NCBI GenBank assembly: GCA_018902385.1
Contig: JABSSW010000034.1
Span: forward strand, 458,828 to 522,827
Source of the DNA: Physcia stellaris
Taxonomy: Eukaryota; Ascomycota; Lecanoromycetes; Caliciales; Physciaceae
Reading direction: 5' to 3'
DNA length: 64,000 bases
Part shown: positions 28,991 through 39,180 of the stretch, one piece after another
How positions within the stretch are numbered: position 1 is the stretch's first letter
Layout: every line of letters begins with the position of its first letter
Program-made: the position numbers and the translations under genes
Notes under the pieces: model-generated
What the model saw: the letters and a program-made list of their open reading frames with translations, nothing else
What the model was told of the DNA's origin: nothing
The model's database searches: none

Positions 28991-30340
28991 CAAAATGTAA
29001 TTTTTATTCGAAAAAGAAACGTTTAATCATGTCGATGCTAAACGTGAATTTACGAAACTTTAACATTTATTTGTCGAATGAACAATTTGATCATTCATTT
29101 GAAATTGATAATGAACGAAAATCAAAATTGAACGAAAAACAAAATCGTTATCTATTTTGTCTTTTGAAAAGCTGAATAAGTATTATAGATTTTCAATGTA
29201 TAGTCAATTGATGAAATATTTCGAAAAAAAAATCAAATGATTTGAAAAAGCAAAAATTGATCGCTAAAAAAATAAAAATTTTCGAAAATAAAATCAATGT
29301 TTATATTTTATTTTCACACGTTATCACAACTCATTTACTTTATCGAGAAGCAAACGAAAAAATAGCATTTGCATAATCGAAAAAGAAATATCACGATTTT
29401 TCAAAATAATTTACGAAAATCATGATTATTTCTCGTCAATTTTAACATTCGATTTCTTGATAAAACGAATTTATTGATTTACAAAAATAAAAAATATTGA
29501 AAAATGATGTAAAAATTGTCATTTTTGTCAATGTCGATTGAAAAAATCAATTCAACGCATTTCGTTTAATATTCAACATTTTCAATTAATGATTATGATC
29601 GATTTAAATTGACTAAAATTTATATCGTTTTTTTGTTCAATTACAAATGTTTAATATGTTTATTTAAAACGAGATGATTGAAACAAATTTAATTGAACAA
29701 AAATTTATCGTACACATATTGTTTTGAAAACGTTAAACTTTTTACGAAAACATATTTGTTCAATTTTCGAATGATCAAAAAAAACGTACATTGACAATGA
29801 TTTTCATTTCGTTAACAACGATGTTAACGCAATGTTTATTGAACATGACATTAATTATTTTACAAATTCAATATCGCATTTTTCATCGATTGATTTTTTG
29901 AAAAAAACAATTCAAAAAATGTTGAATTTTATTGCAAAAAATTGTATAAATCGAAAAACAACAAATTCGTGATTTTTGTTTATTCGAAATTATATTTTTA
30001 CAATGAATATTAAATCAATCAAAACATTAAATTATTTTTCGATTATGTTGATGTTAAAATTTGAATTCAAACAATATCATTTCGATATAAATTCAATAAT
30101 TTTTTCAAATTCAACAAATGTTGAACAGTTTTTGTCAATTCATCAATATCAAATATATATCGCACTAAAAAAAAAAAACAAATTGTTAACTAGTGAAACA
30201 GTCAATTATACTCACGACTATCAAAAAAAAAAAAAAAAACAACGACAGCAAAAAATATTCAATTTTGACGATTTAGTTTTAGTCAGAAATCATCAAATCG
30301 ATAAAAAACATGAAAAAAAATTGAAATCGAAATGATTAAA
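28991..30340 (+). pseudogene. Integrase remnant
   Basis: Only the end is readable: 29976-30335 contains FKQYHFDINS, SIHQYQIYIALKKKNKLLTS and QQKIFNFDDLVLVRNHQIDK then a TGA. The F-x-x-D-D-L-V-L-V-R-x-x-x-x-D-K pattern is the post-core region of gypsy integrases. The HHCC and core segments lie in the preceding, badly broken 1 kb. Confidence 0.6.
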
Positions 30341-30892
30341 ATTTCGTATAATGTTAAATTGAATTTATCATGAACAAAACGTTCACATCAAGTCAATTCA
30401 CGAAAAAAATCAAAAAAATATCATATCGATGATATTATAATTTATCATCAACGATCAATTTTGACAAATTTATTGATTTCGATCAACGAAATTTACGACA
30501 ATATACGAATCATCATCAGATTTGAACAACGAACACTATGTCTAGTCATCAATTAAAAGAAAATTACACATCGTTCGCAATGACGTTAAACTAACAAAAA
30601 GTAAAAACTTCAAACGAATACGAGTCGATTTCGTTTTTCGTTGTCGTCGTTTTTTTCAGCGAATACGAATCGATTTCGTTTTTCGTTACAACATTTTTTT
30701 ATCGAAATTAACGCGTTTGATTAATCGCGATGAAATTATTCAATTTTTATTTTACAATTTATTTCACATTTTCATTTTGCAATTCATCAAACATTCACAT
30801 TTCGTTTTGTTTTACAATTTTATTTTGCAATTGTTTCAAACGATATATATTAACGATTTTACGAAACATTTTTTTAACATCGATCAAATAAA
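30341..30892. other. Spacer between integrase and extra ORF
   Basis: AT-rich; contains a short direct repeat GCGAATACGAATCGATTTCG (with ACGAATACGAGTCGATTTCG just before) around 30612-30680. No frame of note. Confidence 0.45.
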
Positions 30893-32214
30893 ATGATCGA
30901 CAATAAAATCAATGTATTGATCGAAATTGACAACAAAAAAAATCGAAAAAAAATTAAACGTATCGAAACACGAAAACGATTCACAAAACAAAATTTATTT
31001 ATTTTTTCGAAATTACAAATTCAAATTAAAAATCGTAAAAAAATTAATCAAATCATCAAAAGCGAAAAAATTGAAAATAACGAATTATTAATCGACGAAA
31101 ACGACATTTTCAAAAAAAAAATTACATTTAAATCAATTTTTACAAAAAATCATAAACGAATTAACGAATCGAAATTAATTGAATTAAACAAAAAAAAAAC
31201 TAAATTGATTAACAAACAAGAATTAATGACATCACACGAAAAAAATGTGATCAAAATAATCAAAATTGAATTTCAACGAAATTCGAAAATCGATTTGTTC
31301 GTAATTTTTCGCTGTGAATTCAGCACGATGTATCTATCAATTAATTCAAATCGAAAAAAAAATCATTCATTTTTGAAATTTAGTTCATCAACATTTGAAA
31401 AATGTGTTCATCAAAATATTCGACGAAATGTTCGAAATCAAATTTGAATCGTATATTAATTTATTTATCGAATTTGCAAATATCGCATTTTCAAAATTTT
31501 TAAATTTCAATCAAAATTTAAAATTAAATCAATTGTTCGTCGTTGAAAACAAAATTTATTTCATTAATTACAACATTTATTTAATTAATATTAAACAAAA
31601 TTTAAATGCAATAATCAAAAATCAAATTAAAACAAAAAAAAAACACATTGTTGTCGAAAAAATACGATTGACGAAAATAATTCACGATTTTTCAATCGAT
31701 TTCGTTTTTTTGAAAAATAATTTTCAATTAACGAACATCAATTTGATTTACAATGTTAACATGTTGACGAAAATATGCGAATTCATTAAAAAAAATTTTT
31801 TAATTTATGAAAATTATGTTTCGCAATTTAATCAACAAATTATCGATGACAAAACGATGATTTTCGATGTTTGTTATATTATTGACAAATTGTTAAATTT
31901 TTTTTTAAAAAATTATGATCACGAATAGCGACAAAATTAAAAATGTTATGAAAATCGACGACGAAATCACGAATCAAAATAAAAAAAAACACGATCATTT
32001 CAACGAAATTGAATCAAAAATCATTCACATGAAATGCGATCGATGTCATATAAAATTGAAAAATCAATTTAAATCGTCAAAAAAAATATCATTCAATTTT
32101 TTGATTTTAATAAACGCGCATTTATGTCAATGTTCAAAATGCGATTTTGAATTCGAAATTAAAATTATAATCATGATTACGTTTGCGACGAAAATCAAAA
32201 TGAAAAATAAATGA
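30893..32214 (+). pseudogene. Unknown extra ORF between integrase and 3' LTR
   Basis: Three overlapping plus frames (30893-31447, 31395-31928, 31915-32214) form one coding trace of about 430 residues after two frame changes. The N-terminal part is Lys/Glu-rich (IEIDNKKNRKKIKRIETRKR). The middle contains YINLFIEFANIAFSKFLNFN and VVENKIYFINYNIYLINIKQ. The end has Cys pairs, MKCDRCHIKLK and HLCQCSKCDFEF (C-x2-C...C-x2-C), possibly zinc binding. No Trp, Gly or Pro. Third ORFs downstream of integrase are uncommon in fungal gypsy elements. It could instead be the tail of another element inserted here, but no boundary is visible. Confidence 0.45.
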
Positions 32215-32624
32215 TCGAAAAAATATTGAACGAAATATTTGAAAATCAAACAAAATACATGAAAAACAAAAATGAAACAACAATTCAAAAAATAACGTTT
32301 CAAAAAATTGAAAAAAAAAAAACAAATTAAAAAAAAAATTGAATTTATATTAAATCAATCACAAATTGATCGACAAATCAATAAAATTAAACAAAAAATG
32401 AAAATTAATTTAATCACGAATTACAATTTTTTCAAAAAAAATTTCAACAAGTTGATGAACGAAACGATAATAAAACGATAAAAAATTATAAATTATGAAT
32501 GAATCGATGTTACAAATTTTAATCGATTAAATTTAAAAAATTGAATATTAAAATTACACACATTTCGATAATTATTTCGAAATTATTTACGAAATCGTAA
32601 ATTTTTTTTTGATATTATGTGAAC

Positions 32625-32772
32625 TGATGAAATGCAAAATGCATCTTTTTCAATTAATTTAATTTAACAATAACATAAATGATCATTTGATTATCAGAAA
32701 TTTCTTCTCATCATCATACAATGCATTTTGATTCTAGTCATTGATTTTCATTCATCAGTGACTAGTTTTTCA
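32625..32772 (+). repeat. 3' LTR, heavily mutated
   Basis: 148 bp matching 24017-24164 but with G-to-A and C-to-T changes wherever C precedes T or C on either strand; CpA sites are mostly unchanged. Confidence 0.85.
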
Positions 32773-33420
32773 ATAATGAGTCACGAAATAGAATTATTTG
32801 CTTAGAAGTCAAAATTTAATTCTGACGAATATTTATTTTTGTCGATAACTCTAATTCGTGATTCATTACTGAGTTTGACTCACTTTCGAATGAATACGAA
32901 TATTTTCTATCAAAGTTCGATATTGTCATACAAGAAAAATCTTTTTGTGAAAAATATCTCATAGCAATTTATTTACAATCTATCTTTTTATCTATTTATT
33001 TTTCTATCTGTTTATTTATTTACGTCGATATCTCGTTTCGTCGACGCTTATTGATGTATTCTCGAACGAGGAATTCTCAGAAGAGGAGGAGAATCATTGA
33101 ATGTACGATTAATAAAAAATCGAAATTTTCAATTTGAATCGATGTGATTTGCAAATCAAGTTTCCAGATCAAATTCGAAATAAATGAGTAAATGAATAGA
33201 TAAATTGATCGAAAAATCTCCGAAAACGATTTCGAAAGACGAAACGATTTCGAAAAAGATTTTCGAAACGTTCATTTATCAAAATGAAATTCGTATTTCA
33301 TGATCTGATAACAAGTAATGCTATTTGAGAAACATCGATGTTGAAAAGAAATAACAGAAAACTGATTGAAAAGTCAATTGACAAAGTGCACGTGATTAAC
33401 CTTATATGTTTGACATTCGA
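32773..33420. other. AT-rich but weakly mutated spacer
   Basis: This stretch keeps many CpT/ApG dinucleotides (for example GAGGAATTCTCAGAAGAGGA near 33068) that are nearly absent on both sides. It begins with an imperfect inverted repeat: TAATGAGTCACGAA at 32775-32788 against TTCGTGATTCATTA at 32869-32882. No gene is seen. It may be old single-copy DNA between transposon insertions or a solo LTR. Confidence 0.45.
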
Positions 33421-33808
33421 TTTTTTACATAATTTTTTGTAACATTTTTCTGTTTAGTCATAATTGAAGTCATTTTACATTTGTTTCATTGAATTTGATA
33501 ATTGATTTTATTGAATTTCGATTTCGTACGATTTAAATTTGTGTTAATTATTTTTTTTATTGATGTTCATTCTCGAAAAACGATTGACAATAAAAATCGT
33601 CGTTGATCGTTCATTGTTTATTTTTTAAAAACAACAAAATCGAATTTTTTTATTATACGACAATCATTTTATCGATTGTTTATTTTTTCGAACGACGAAA
33701 TTTTTTATATCATTATTATCGAATTTCGAAATTTTAATTGCATACGATTTGAATTGACGACGAAATTCAAATCAACACGTTGCATTTTTCGTTGTTAAAT
33801 TTTTCGAA
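33421..33808. other. Mutated AT-rich DNA, no gene
   Basis: Leader-like sequence before the gag remnant; no open frame of note. Confidence 0.35.
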
Positions 33809-36300
33809 TTGTTTTTTGATTTGATATTTTACATCGTTTGTAAACAAAATATCAAACATATTTTCAAATCGATTGTTGAAATTTTCATTACGAATAATGA
33901 AAAAAAAAACGATTACGAAAAACTGTTATTATTGAACAAAATAATTTCTGAAACGATTCAATTAAAACGCACATTCATAAACGATATCAACAGAAACATT
34001 ACGTATTGTTCAACGATCAAAACATTTTTTTTTTACGTTAATGATCAAAAAATTCAAAAATATCATATTGAAAATTACAACGAATTGTTCGAATTGCGAA
34101 ATTTTTCGATCACACATATATTACGATTTCAAAATTTTTTGCAACGATTGCAAATTTTGAATTACATTTACAAAAAATACAATCAATGAAAATTATTTTC
34201 ATTTCATTTCGAAAACATTTACGCAATTTGCAATCGATATTTTTTTTTTTCAAAATTTCAATCAACAACGTCTGTTCATTTTATTCGCAAATTCTCACGC
34301 AAAATGTTTAGAAATTTCGATGATTTCTTGTAAAAACGTCAATAATTCGTGAATTTCAATCACGAATTCAAGAAAAATTTAACGTTTGAAAAATACATTG
34401 AAAATGTTTGAATTTTGTTCGTTGAAACATTCAAAAAATGAATTGATAACGATAAAATGATTCAAACATTAATCGACAAAAAAAAAATGTCATCGAAAAA
34501 AACAAAAAAAAATTCAAAAAAATGATTTGCGATAAATATTTTGTCAAAAAAAAATTCATTTTTATTGATAACGAACGCATCGATCGAATTTTGAATACAA
34601 TTCAACAAATAAATGAAATTTTTCGAAAATATTACGAACGATTCATTAAAATTTTTATCGAAAACGACGATCAAAATTACATCGTGAACAATATTTTGAT
34701 TGAAAATGAACGTATGTTTTTGATTTTTTTTATCAAACAATTCATCAATGATATTCGAAATCTGAAATTTCGTCAGCGAATATATGTTAAATATATTGAA
34801 AATATGATTGCAAAAATGAAAAATTTGACAAAAATTTGCGTTTTTGCAAAAAAAATTTTTAACGTTATGCAATTCGATGAACGTTTAAAATTTCAAACAC
34901 AAAAAACAATTAAAAACGAACGATTTAAAATTTTCGAATTTTATTTTGAACAATTGAATTCAATCGATTTCAACGTCAAAACGAAAACAATCAAAATCGT
35001 GCAAAATGTATTGATTGAAAAAAAAATTTTTATCGACGTGATATATAACAACAATCGACGTTTTCAACGACAATCAATCATAATTTCGAATAACGAACGC
35101 ATTCAGAACGTGAATTTTGTCGAATATACAAAATTATTCATTTCGAATATTTCAAAGTTACAACAATATTCAGAATATTTTTCACAAAATTCTCGTAATC
35201 AATCACAAATTATTATATCATTTTTTCGTGACGAAATCAAATGAAAAAAACAACGTGAAAAAACAAATCGAAAATTCAACGTTCAAATTCATTTCAATCG
35301 TTTCATCAATAAAAATATGACGTACAACAAAATAAAACACGATATTTGCTGTCATACATGCGACGAATATAATCATATTTTCAAAAAATGCACATGTGAA
35401 AAACATCAGAAATTTATTTCGATTGCACAACGTCGTTTACAACAAATCATTGCATACAAATCACGTGAAAAAATTATTACAATTCGATTTTTATATTATC
35501 AAAACAATTATTTTCAAACATATTATTTGTTTTTACATTATATCAATCAAAATTATACAAATCAGACGAATCAACAATATTATTTTCGCAATCGAATGTA
35601 TTTGATTCTTTGCGAAATCGATCACATATTACATCGAAATATTCGAAAATCATTTTTTTGCAAATTTCGTCGCATCATTTTTTCACATCGATTACATGTA
35701 CGAAAACGACGATGATTTTATCAATTGTTGTGAATTTGCGTTTCGTTTTTTCACAATTGACATTTCAACGAATTACATTGCGAATGCAAATTCAAAAAAT
35801 ATTTTTTTTTTTTTTGCAATTCATTTTGTCACATTTCAATCAAACATTATCGATTCAATCGTTCGAATTCAATATTTTGCAATAAAAACAATCAAAAAAA
35901 AAATCAAAAAAAATAATGATAAAAAATCGAATGAAAATTCAATCAAATTTTTCGCAAAATTTTCAACAACAATTTCAAATCGATCGAAAAAAAAAAAATG
36001 AAATAAAAAAACGTCAAAAAAATTTTGAAATTTATTGCGAATATGATTGACAAACAAAAAATTTGTAAAAAATTCAGAATTCAAAATTTGCAAAAAATGC
36101 GAATCGCATCTCGATTGTTAAAAATTCAAATTTTGCAAATTCGAAATATCAAATCGATTATATCATGAAACAAACAATTTCGTTATATTAATAAAATCAA
36201 CGCAAAAACGATTAACGCATCGATATTTGCGCATATGCGACAATTAATATATACGTTGTATTTAACAGAACGTTTATATAATCAATTTTTTGTAAAATAA
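33809..36300 (+). pseudogene. Gag remnant of another retroelement
   Basis: Plus frames 33809-34189, 34522-35244 and 35317-35715. The middle frame (240 codons) contains FRKYYERFIKIF, NNILIENERMFLIFFIKQFI and RNLKFRQRIYVKYIENMIAK, which fits a retrotransposon capsid. The last frame starts with a zinc knuckle CHTCDEYNHIFKKC (C-x2-C-x4-H-x4-C). No Trp, Gly or Pro. No LTR pair could be assigned. The RT/RNase H remnant at 49693-50760 has the same orientation and could be the continuation, separated by the minus-strand retroelement block, but this is not proven. Confidence 0.55.
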
Positions 36301-36593
36301 TTAGTTTTGCAATTATTAATTTACGAACAATATTATTTTTCATTACATTATACATTTTTGATGCTCATACGTTTTACATTTTAATAATTACAATAATTTA
36401 CGATTAACATCATTCGTGTATAAATTAAATATCATTTATGATTACACGTATTTCGTCATCATTGTTCGACAACGAAAACGTTTTGTCAAAATTTGATCGA
36501 AACGCAAATCAAATCGAATGAAAAATTTATAATCGACAACAAATGAATTTAATCATCAAACGTATTCAAGTCAAATATCAAATTTTTGTTGTT

Positions 36594-36962
36594 TCAGCAA
36601 TTTTTCGTTTTGACAAATTTTATCATATCAAAATCATTGAGCAAACATTTGCTTTTTATATCGAAAAATTTTATGTCGAATGAATGTTTTACATTCGATT
36701 CATGAAAAATCAATTCAAAATCAATCAATGTGATCGTTTTGCAATGAATTCGAATGACGTCAAATTCGTGTATGTCGAAATTTTTTGAAAAAAAAAAATC
36801 ACATTCACACATGTTATGAAAAGCAAAAATCATTTCGAAATCAAACAAAAAACGTATTTGAATCGATTTCAAAAAATTTTTAAAATAAACGTTCAAAAAA
36901 CATCGACGAAAATGAAAAATATTTACGATAAATATTTGAATTATAAACAAACAATTAAACAA
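36594..36962 (-). pseudogene. Unassigned mutated frame in the BIR retroelement
   Basis: 122-codon minus frame rich in Phe, Ile and Cys without motifs; it lies downstream of the finger segment. It may be protease-region sequence, but no active site is readable. Confidence 0.3.
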
Positions 36963-37171
36963 TCAATCATAAATTATGATGTTTATCGAATTGTTTTAAT
37001 AACATAATTCATTTCGAATTTGAAATTTAATAGCAAAAAAAATTACAGAATTTCGTCAAAGAATTATTATCGAAACATAAACGTTTTTTTGCAAAAAAAC
37101 GCGATATGCATACTAAAATAAAATTTTTGAATCGTTTCAAAAAAATCGAAAACGCTGATTATCAAAATAAT

Positions 37172-37648
37172 TTACATAACAAACAAAAATTTATCGAAAA
37201 TTATAAAAATAACGAATGAAATAAATGAATTTCTTGATCGTTTTGAAAATGTTACGAATTTAAATATCGAAATTTTTGTTGTTGTTTTTGATAAAATTGT
37301 TGTTAAAATTGTTGAAATTATTGATAAAATTTTATTTTTTTTTCTATTGAAATTTCGTTTCGAAACGTTTTTAATTATTTTTTTCGTTGTCGTGACATGA
37401 TGTTGACGAATATGTTCGTGCAATTTATTTTTTGAATCGAAAATTTTTTCGCATTGTTTGCAAATCGTTTTCTGACAAATAATTTTTTGAATATATTGCA
37501 AAAATCGAATCAATGACGAAAAAAACGCAAAACAATTGAAACAAAAATAATATTGAGACGAAAAACGAAAAAACGAATTCGATGTGAAAATTTCGAATTT
37601 CGAAAAAGAAAAATTTGCAGAAAATTTCGTAAAAAATGCAATGATCAA
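37172..37648 (-). pseudogene. C2H2 zinc finger segment of the BIR retroelement, copy 2
   Basis: Reads TICKQCEKIFDSKNKLHEHI then RQHH: C-x2-C-x12-H-x3/4-H, the same finger type as 3667-3963 and 14046-14816. It is followed by KRNFNRKKNKILSI, which also follows the finger in the copy at 47655-48298. Position after gag matches the gag-pol linker of fungal gypsy elements. Confidence 0.65.
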
Positions 37649-37714
37649 AACTTTTAATCATTCGTTTAAATTTTTCTTGACGATTTCGATTTCGAATTCG
37701 TTTTGTTGTTTATA

Positions 37715-38095
37715 TCAAATCAATGCAAAATTACGAAAACATTCGAACAACAAAATCAACAAATTTGATTCACGATATTGATGTTGACATTGTCGAAATT
37801 GTTGCACAAAATTCGCGATTTCGCAAAACAAATTGAATTTCTGAATATCGCACAGAAGAATTGCATCGAAATAATCGATATTGGCAACAACGAAAATGAA
37901 TTTCGAAATTTCGATTACAATTTCTGAAATTTCGAATTTCGTCGTTTCGAATTGTATAGCGAACGAACATTCAAATGATTTCTGAAAATGTTTCTTTAAT
38001 GATTCAAAATTTCGATTTCTCGTTATTGTTAACGAACAATGCATACATTTTGTTCTGTATTTATCGTGAATGTTTCTGAATTCAACGATTGTCAC
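37715..38095 (-). pseudogene. Second BIR-like domain and gag core, copy 2
   Basis: The zinc part reads KCMHCSLTITRN then FESLKKHFQKSFECSFA: C-x2-C-x15-H-x6-C, with H-x4-(P-to-F)-x-C-(P-to-S)-F as in BIR domains. Upstream, across two TGA codons at Trp positions, TYEKRLTILTN(TGA) gives the BIR start R-L-x-x-(F/L)-x-x-W, and IVEF stands where BIR has A-G-F (GCT to GTT, GGA to GAA). After a linker the frame continues to FVQQFRQCQHQYRESNLLIL then CFRNFALI, a retrotransposon gag core (LL-x-x-LP-x-C-L-x-x-x-A-L-x-W) ending at TGA for that Trp. Confidence 0.65.
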
Positions 38096-38163
38096 TGTTT
38101 TTTTATTTAACGAATCGAATCAGATTCAATTCGTTAAAATTGTCAATCTCTTTTCGTATGTGT

Positions 38164-38490
38164 TCAGAAATTTGATGAACGAAGCAAAAACAAAAAAAAA
38201 TTCGATTTTCGACTTTTCAACGATTTTTTCGACTCGATTTCTTGTTGAAATTGTATGACGAACGAACAATGTGATGCTTTGTGAAAATGTTTTTTCAACG
38301 ATTCGAATGTGAAATATTCATCGTATATTAACAACGAACAAATGATGCATTGCATGACGTTGAAATTTGAATTGTCATTTTTGAAAAGTCAACGACGATC
38401 ATGATTGTTTTGAAATGACGAAATGTTTCAAGAAATTTCAAACAAAATTTCAGAATCGCTAATCGCTCGTCATACGTGAATAACGATTTC
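38164..38490 (-). pseudogene. First BIR-like domain, copy 2
   Basis: TYDERLAILKF opens the domain at about 38483-38450 (R-L-A-x-L); IVVDF follows where a BIR has A-G-F; then, in a shifted frame, MQCIICSLLIYDEY and FESLKKHFHKASHCSFV give C-x2-C-x16-H-x6-C, exactly BIR spacing. Two frame changes lie in the domain. The sister copy at 48023-49400 lacks this first domain. A role in the element is unknown; BIR domains in eukaryotes bind caspase-like or chromosomal passenger partners. Confidence 0.6.
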
Positions 38491-38639
38491 AAAGAAAGAA
38501 AATTCGAAATTTTACTGTCACAAAAAAACAGAAAAATAAAATTCATGACGAGCGAATTGAAATCGAAAAGATTGAAAAATTTTCTGAACAAAAACGAAAA
38601 AAACGAATCGATTCGACGTGCAAACGCGTATATTTTGAT

Positions 38640-38960
38640 CAGATATTTCAAATTGTATTGAAAATATGTTCATGCAATTGTTGAAAAAGATTGTCGAACA
38701 AATAAAATAATGAATAAATGAAATGCGAACGAACGAATCGAAAAACTTTTTCAAACGAAAACAGAAAAAACGCGTTTATTCGATTTGCAAATGCGTGTAT
38801 TTCAAAATCGTTTTCGAATTGTAATGAGTAAAATACTCGTGCAATCATTGAAAAAGTTGTCGAACAAATAAATAAATAAAAATTGAAATGTTGATGATTC
38901 GTACGAATCGAAAAACTTTTTCGAACGAAAACGAAAAAAACGCGTGAATTTGACTTGCAA
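38640..38960 (-). repeat. Tandem leader repeat, about 166-bp unit
   Basis: TTGTCGAACAAATAAA recurs at 38691 and 38857, with the surrounding GCAATCATTGAAAAAG, CGAATCGAAAAACTTTTTC and CAAACGTGTAT-like parts repeated. Related units lie at 46557-46630 and 48955-49215. They precede the BIR-gag coding part on the minus strand. Confidence 0.65.
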
Positions 38961-38965
38961 ACGTG

Positions 38966-39180
38966 TATGAAATGTCATGCATTGATTGAATTAATACATA
39001 ATTACACGAGAATTTTTAAATAAAAAACAAATACATGAAAATCTGTAAAAACATATGTAAAAAATTAAATCGTTTGAATGCGTCAAGACGATTTTCGACT
39101 TTAACATTCGATGTGATAAAATAACGATGTTAACACGATGTTAATTTGTCAGATGTTGAATTCGATGCACGTTCGTCACA
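38966..39180 (-). repeat. 3' LTR of the nested gypsy element
   Basis: 215 bp, near-identical to 46341-46556; the few differences are mostly G/A and C/T. Confidence 0.9.

Larger units (their letters stand above)
24017..32772 (+). mobile_element. Mutated Ty3/gypsy retrotransposon with an extra 3' ORF
   Basis: Two 148-bp LTRs (24017-24164 and 32625-32772; TGATG...TTTTTCA) in direct orientation. Plus-strand remnants in order: gag with zinc knuckle (24937-25583), pol connecting region (27869-28222), RNase H (28543-28990), late integrase (29976-30335), then unassigned ORFs up to the 3' LTR (30893-32214). Total 8756 bp. The 5' LTR is almost unmutated while the 3' LTR and the interior are heavily mutated. 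The flanks AGTAG and AATAA could be a mutated 5-bp target duplication, but only if the LTR ends one base pair earlier, so this is unsure. Confidence 0.8.
36594..38965 (-). mobile_element. Retroelement with BIR-like domains and gag, copy 2 (left part)
   Basis: Minus-strand coding remnants homologous to 47417-49400: tandem leader repeats (38640-38960), two BIR-like zinc domains (about 38480-37990), gag core (to 37715), C2H2 finger (37648-37172) and a further mutated stretch to about 36594. Its leader is interrupted at 38961-38965 by the gypsy element 38966-46556 and continues at 46557-46926 to the LTR 46927-47095. The left end (3' LTR) was not found. Confidence 0.65.

Noticed and set aside
24012-32777. 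AGTAG/AATAA as a certain target duplication of the plus-strand gypsy element
   Set aside because: It requires the LTR to end one or two bases earlier than the TG...CA rule suggests, so it is recorded as unsure only.
37990-38490. BIR-like domains as a host IAP gene rather than part of a transposon
   Set aside because: They are duplicated with gag, finger and LTR in two copies and share the saturated mutation of the element; no separate host gene borders are visible.
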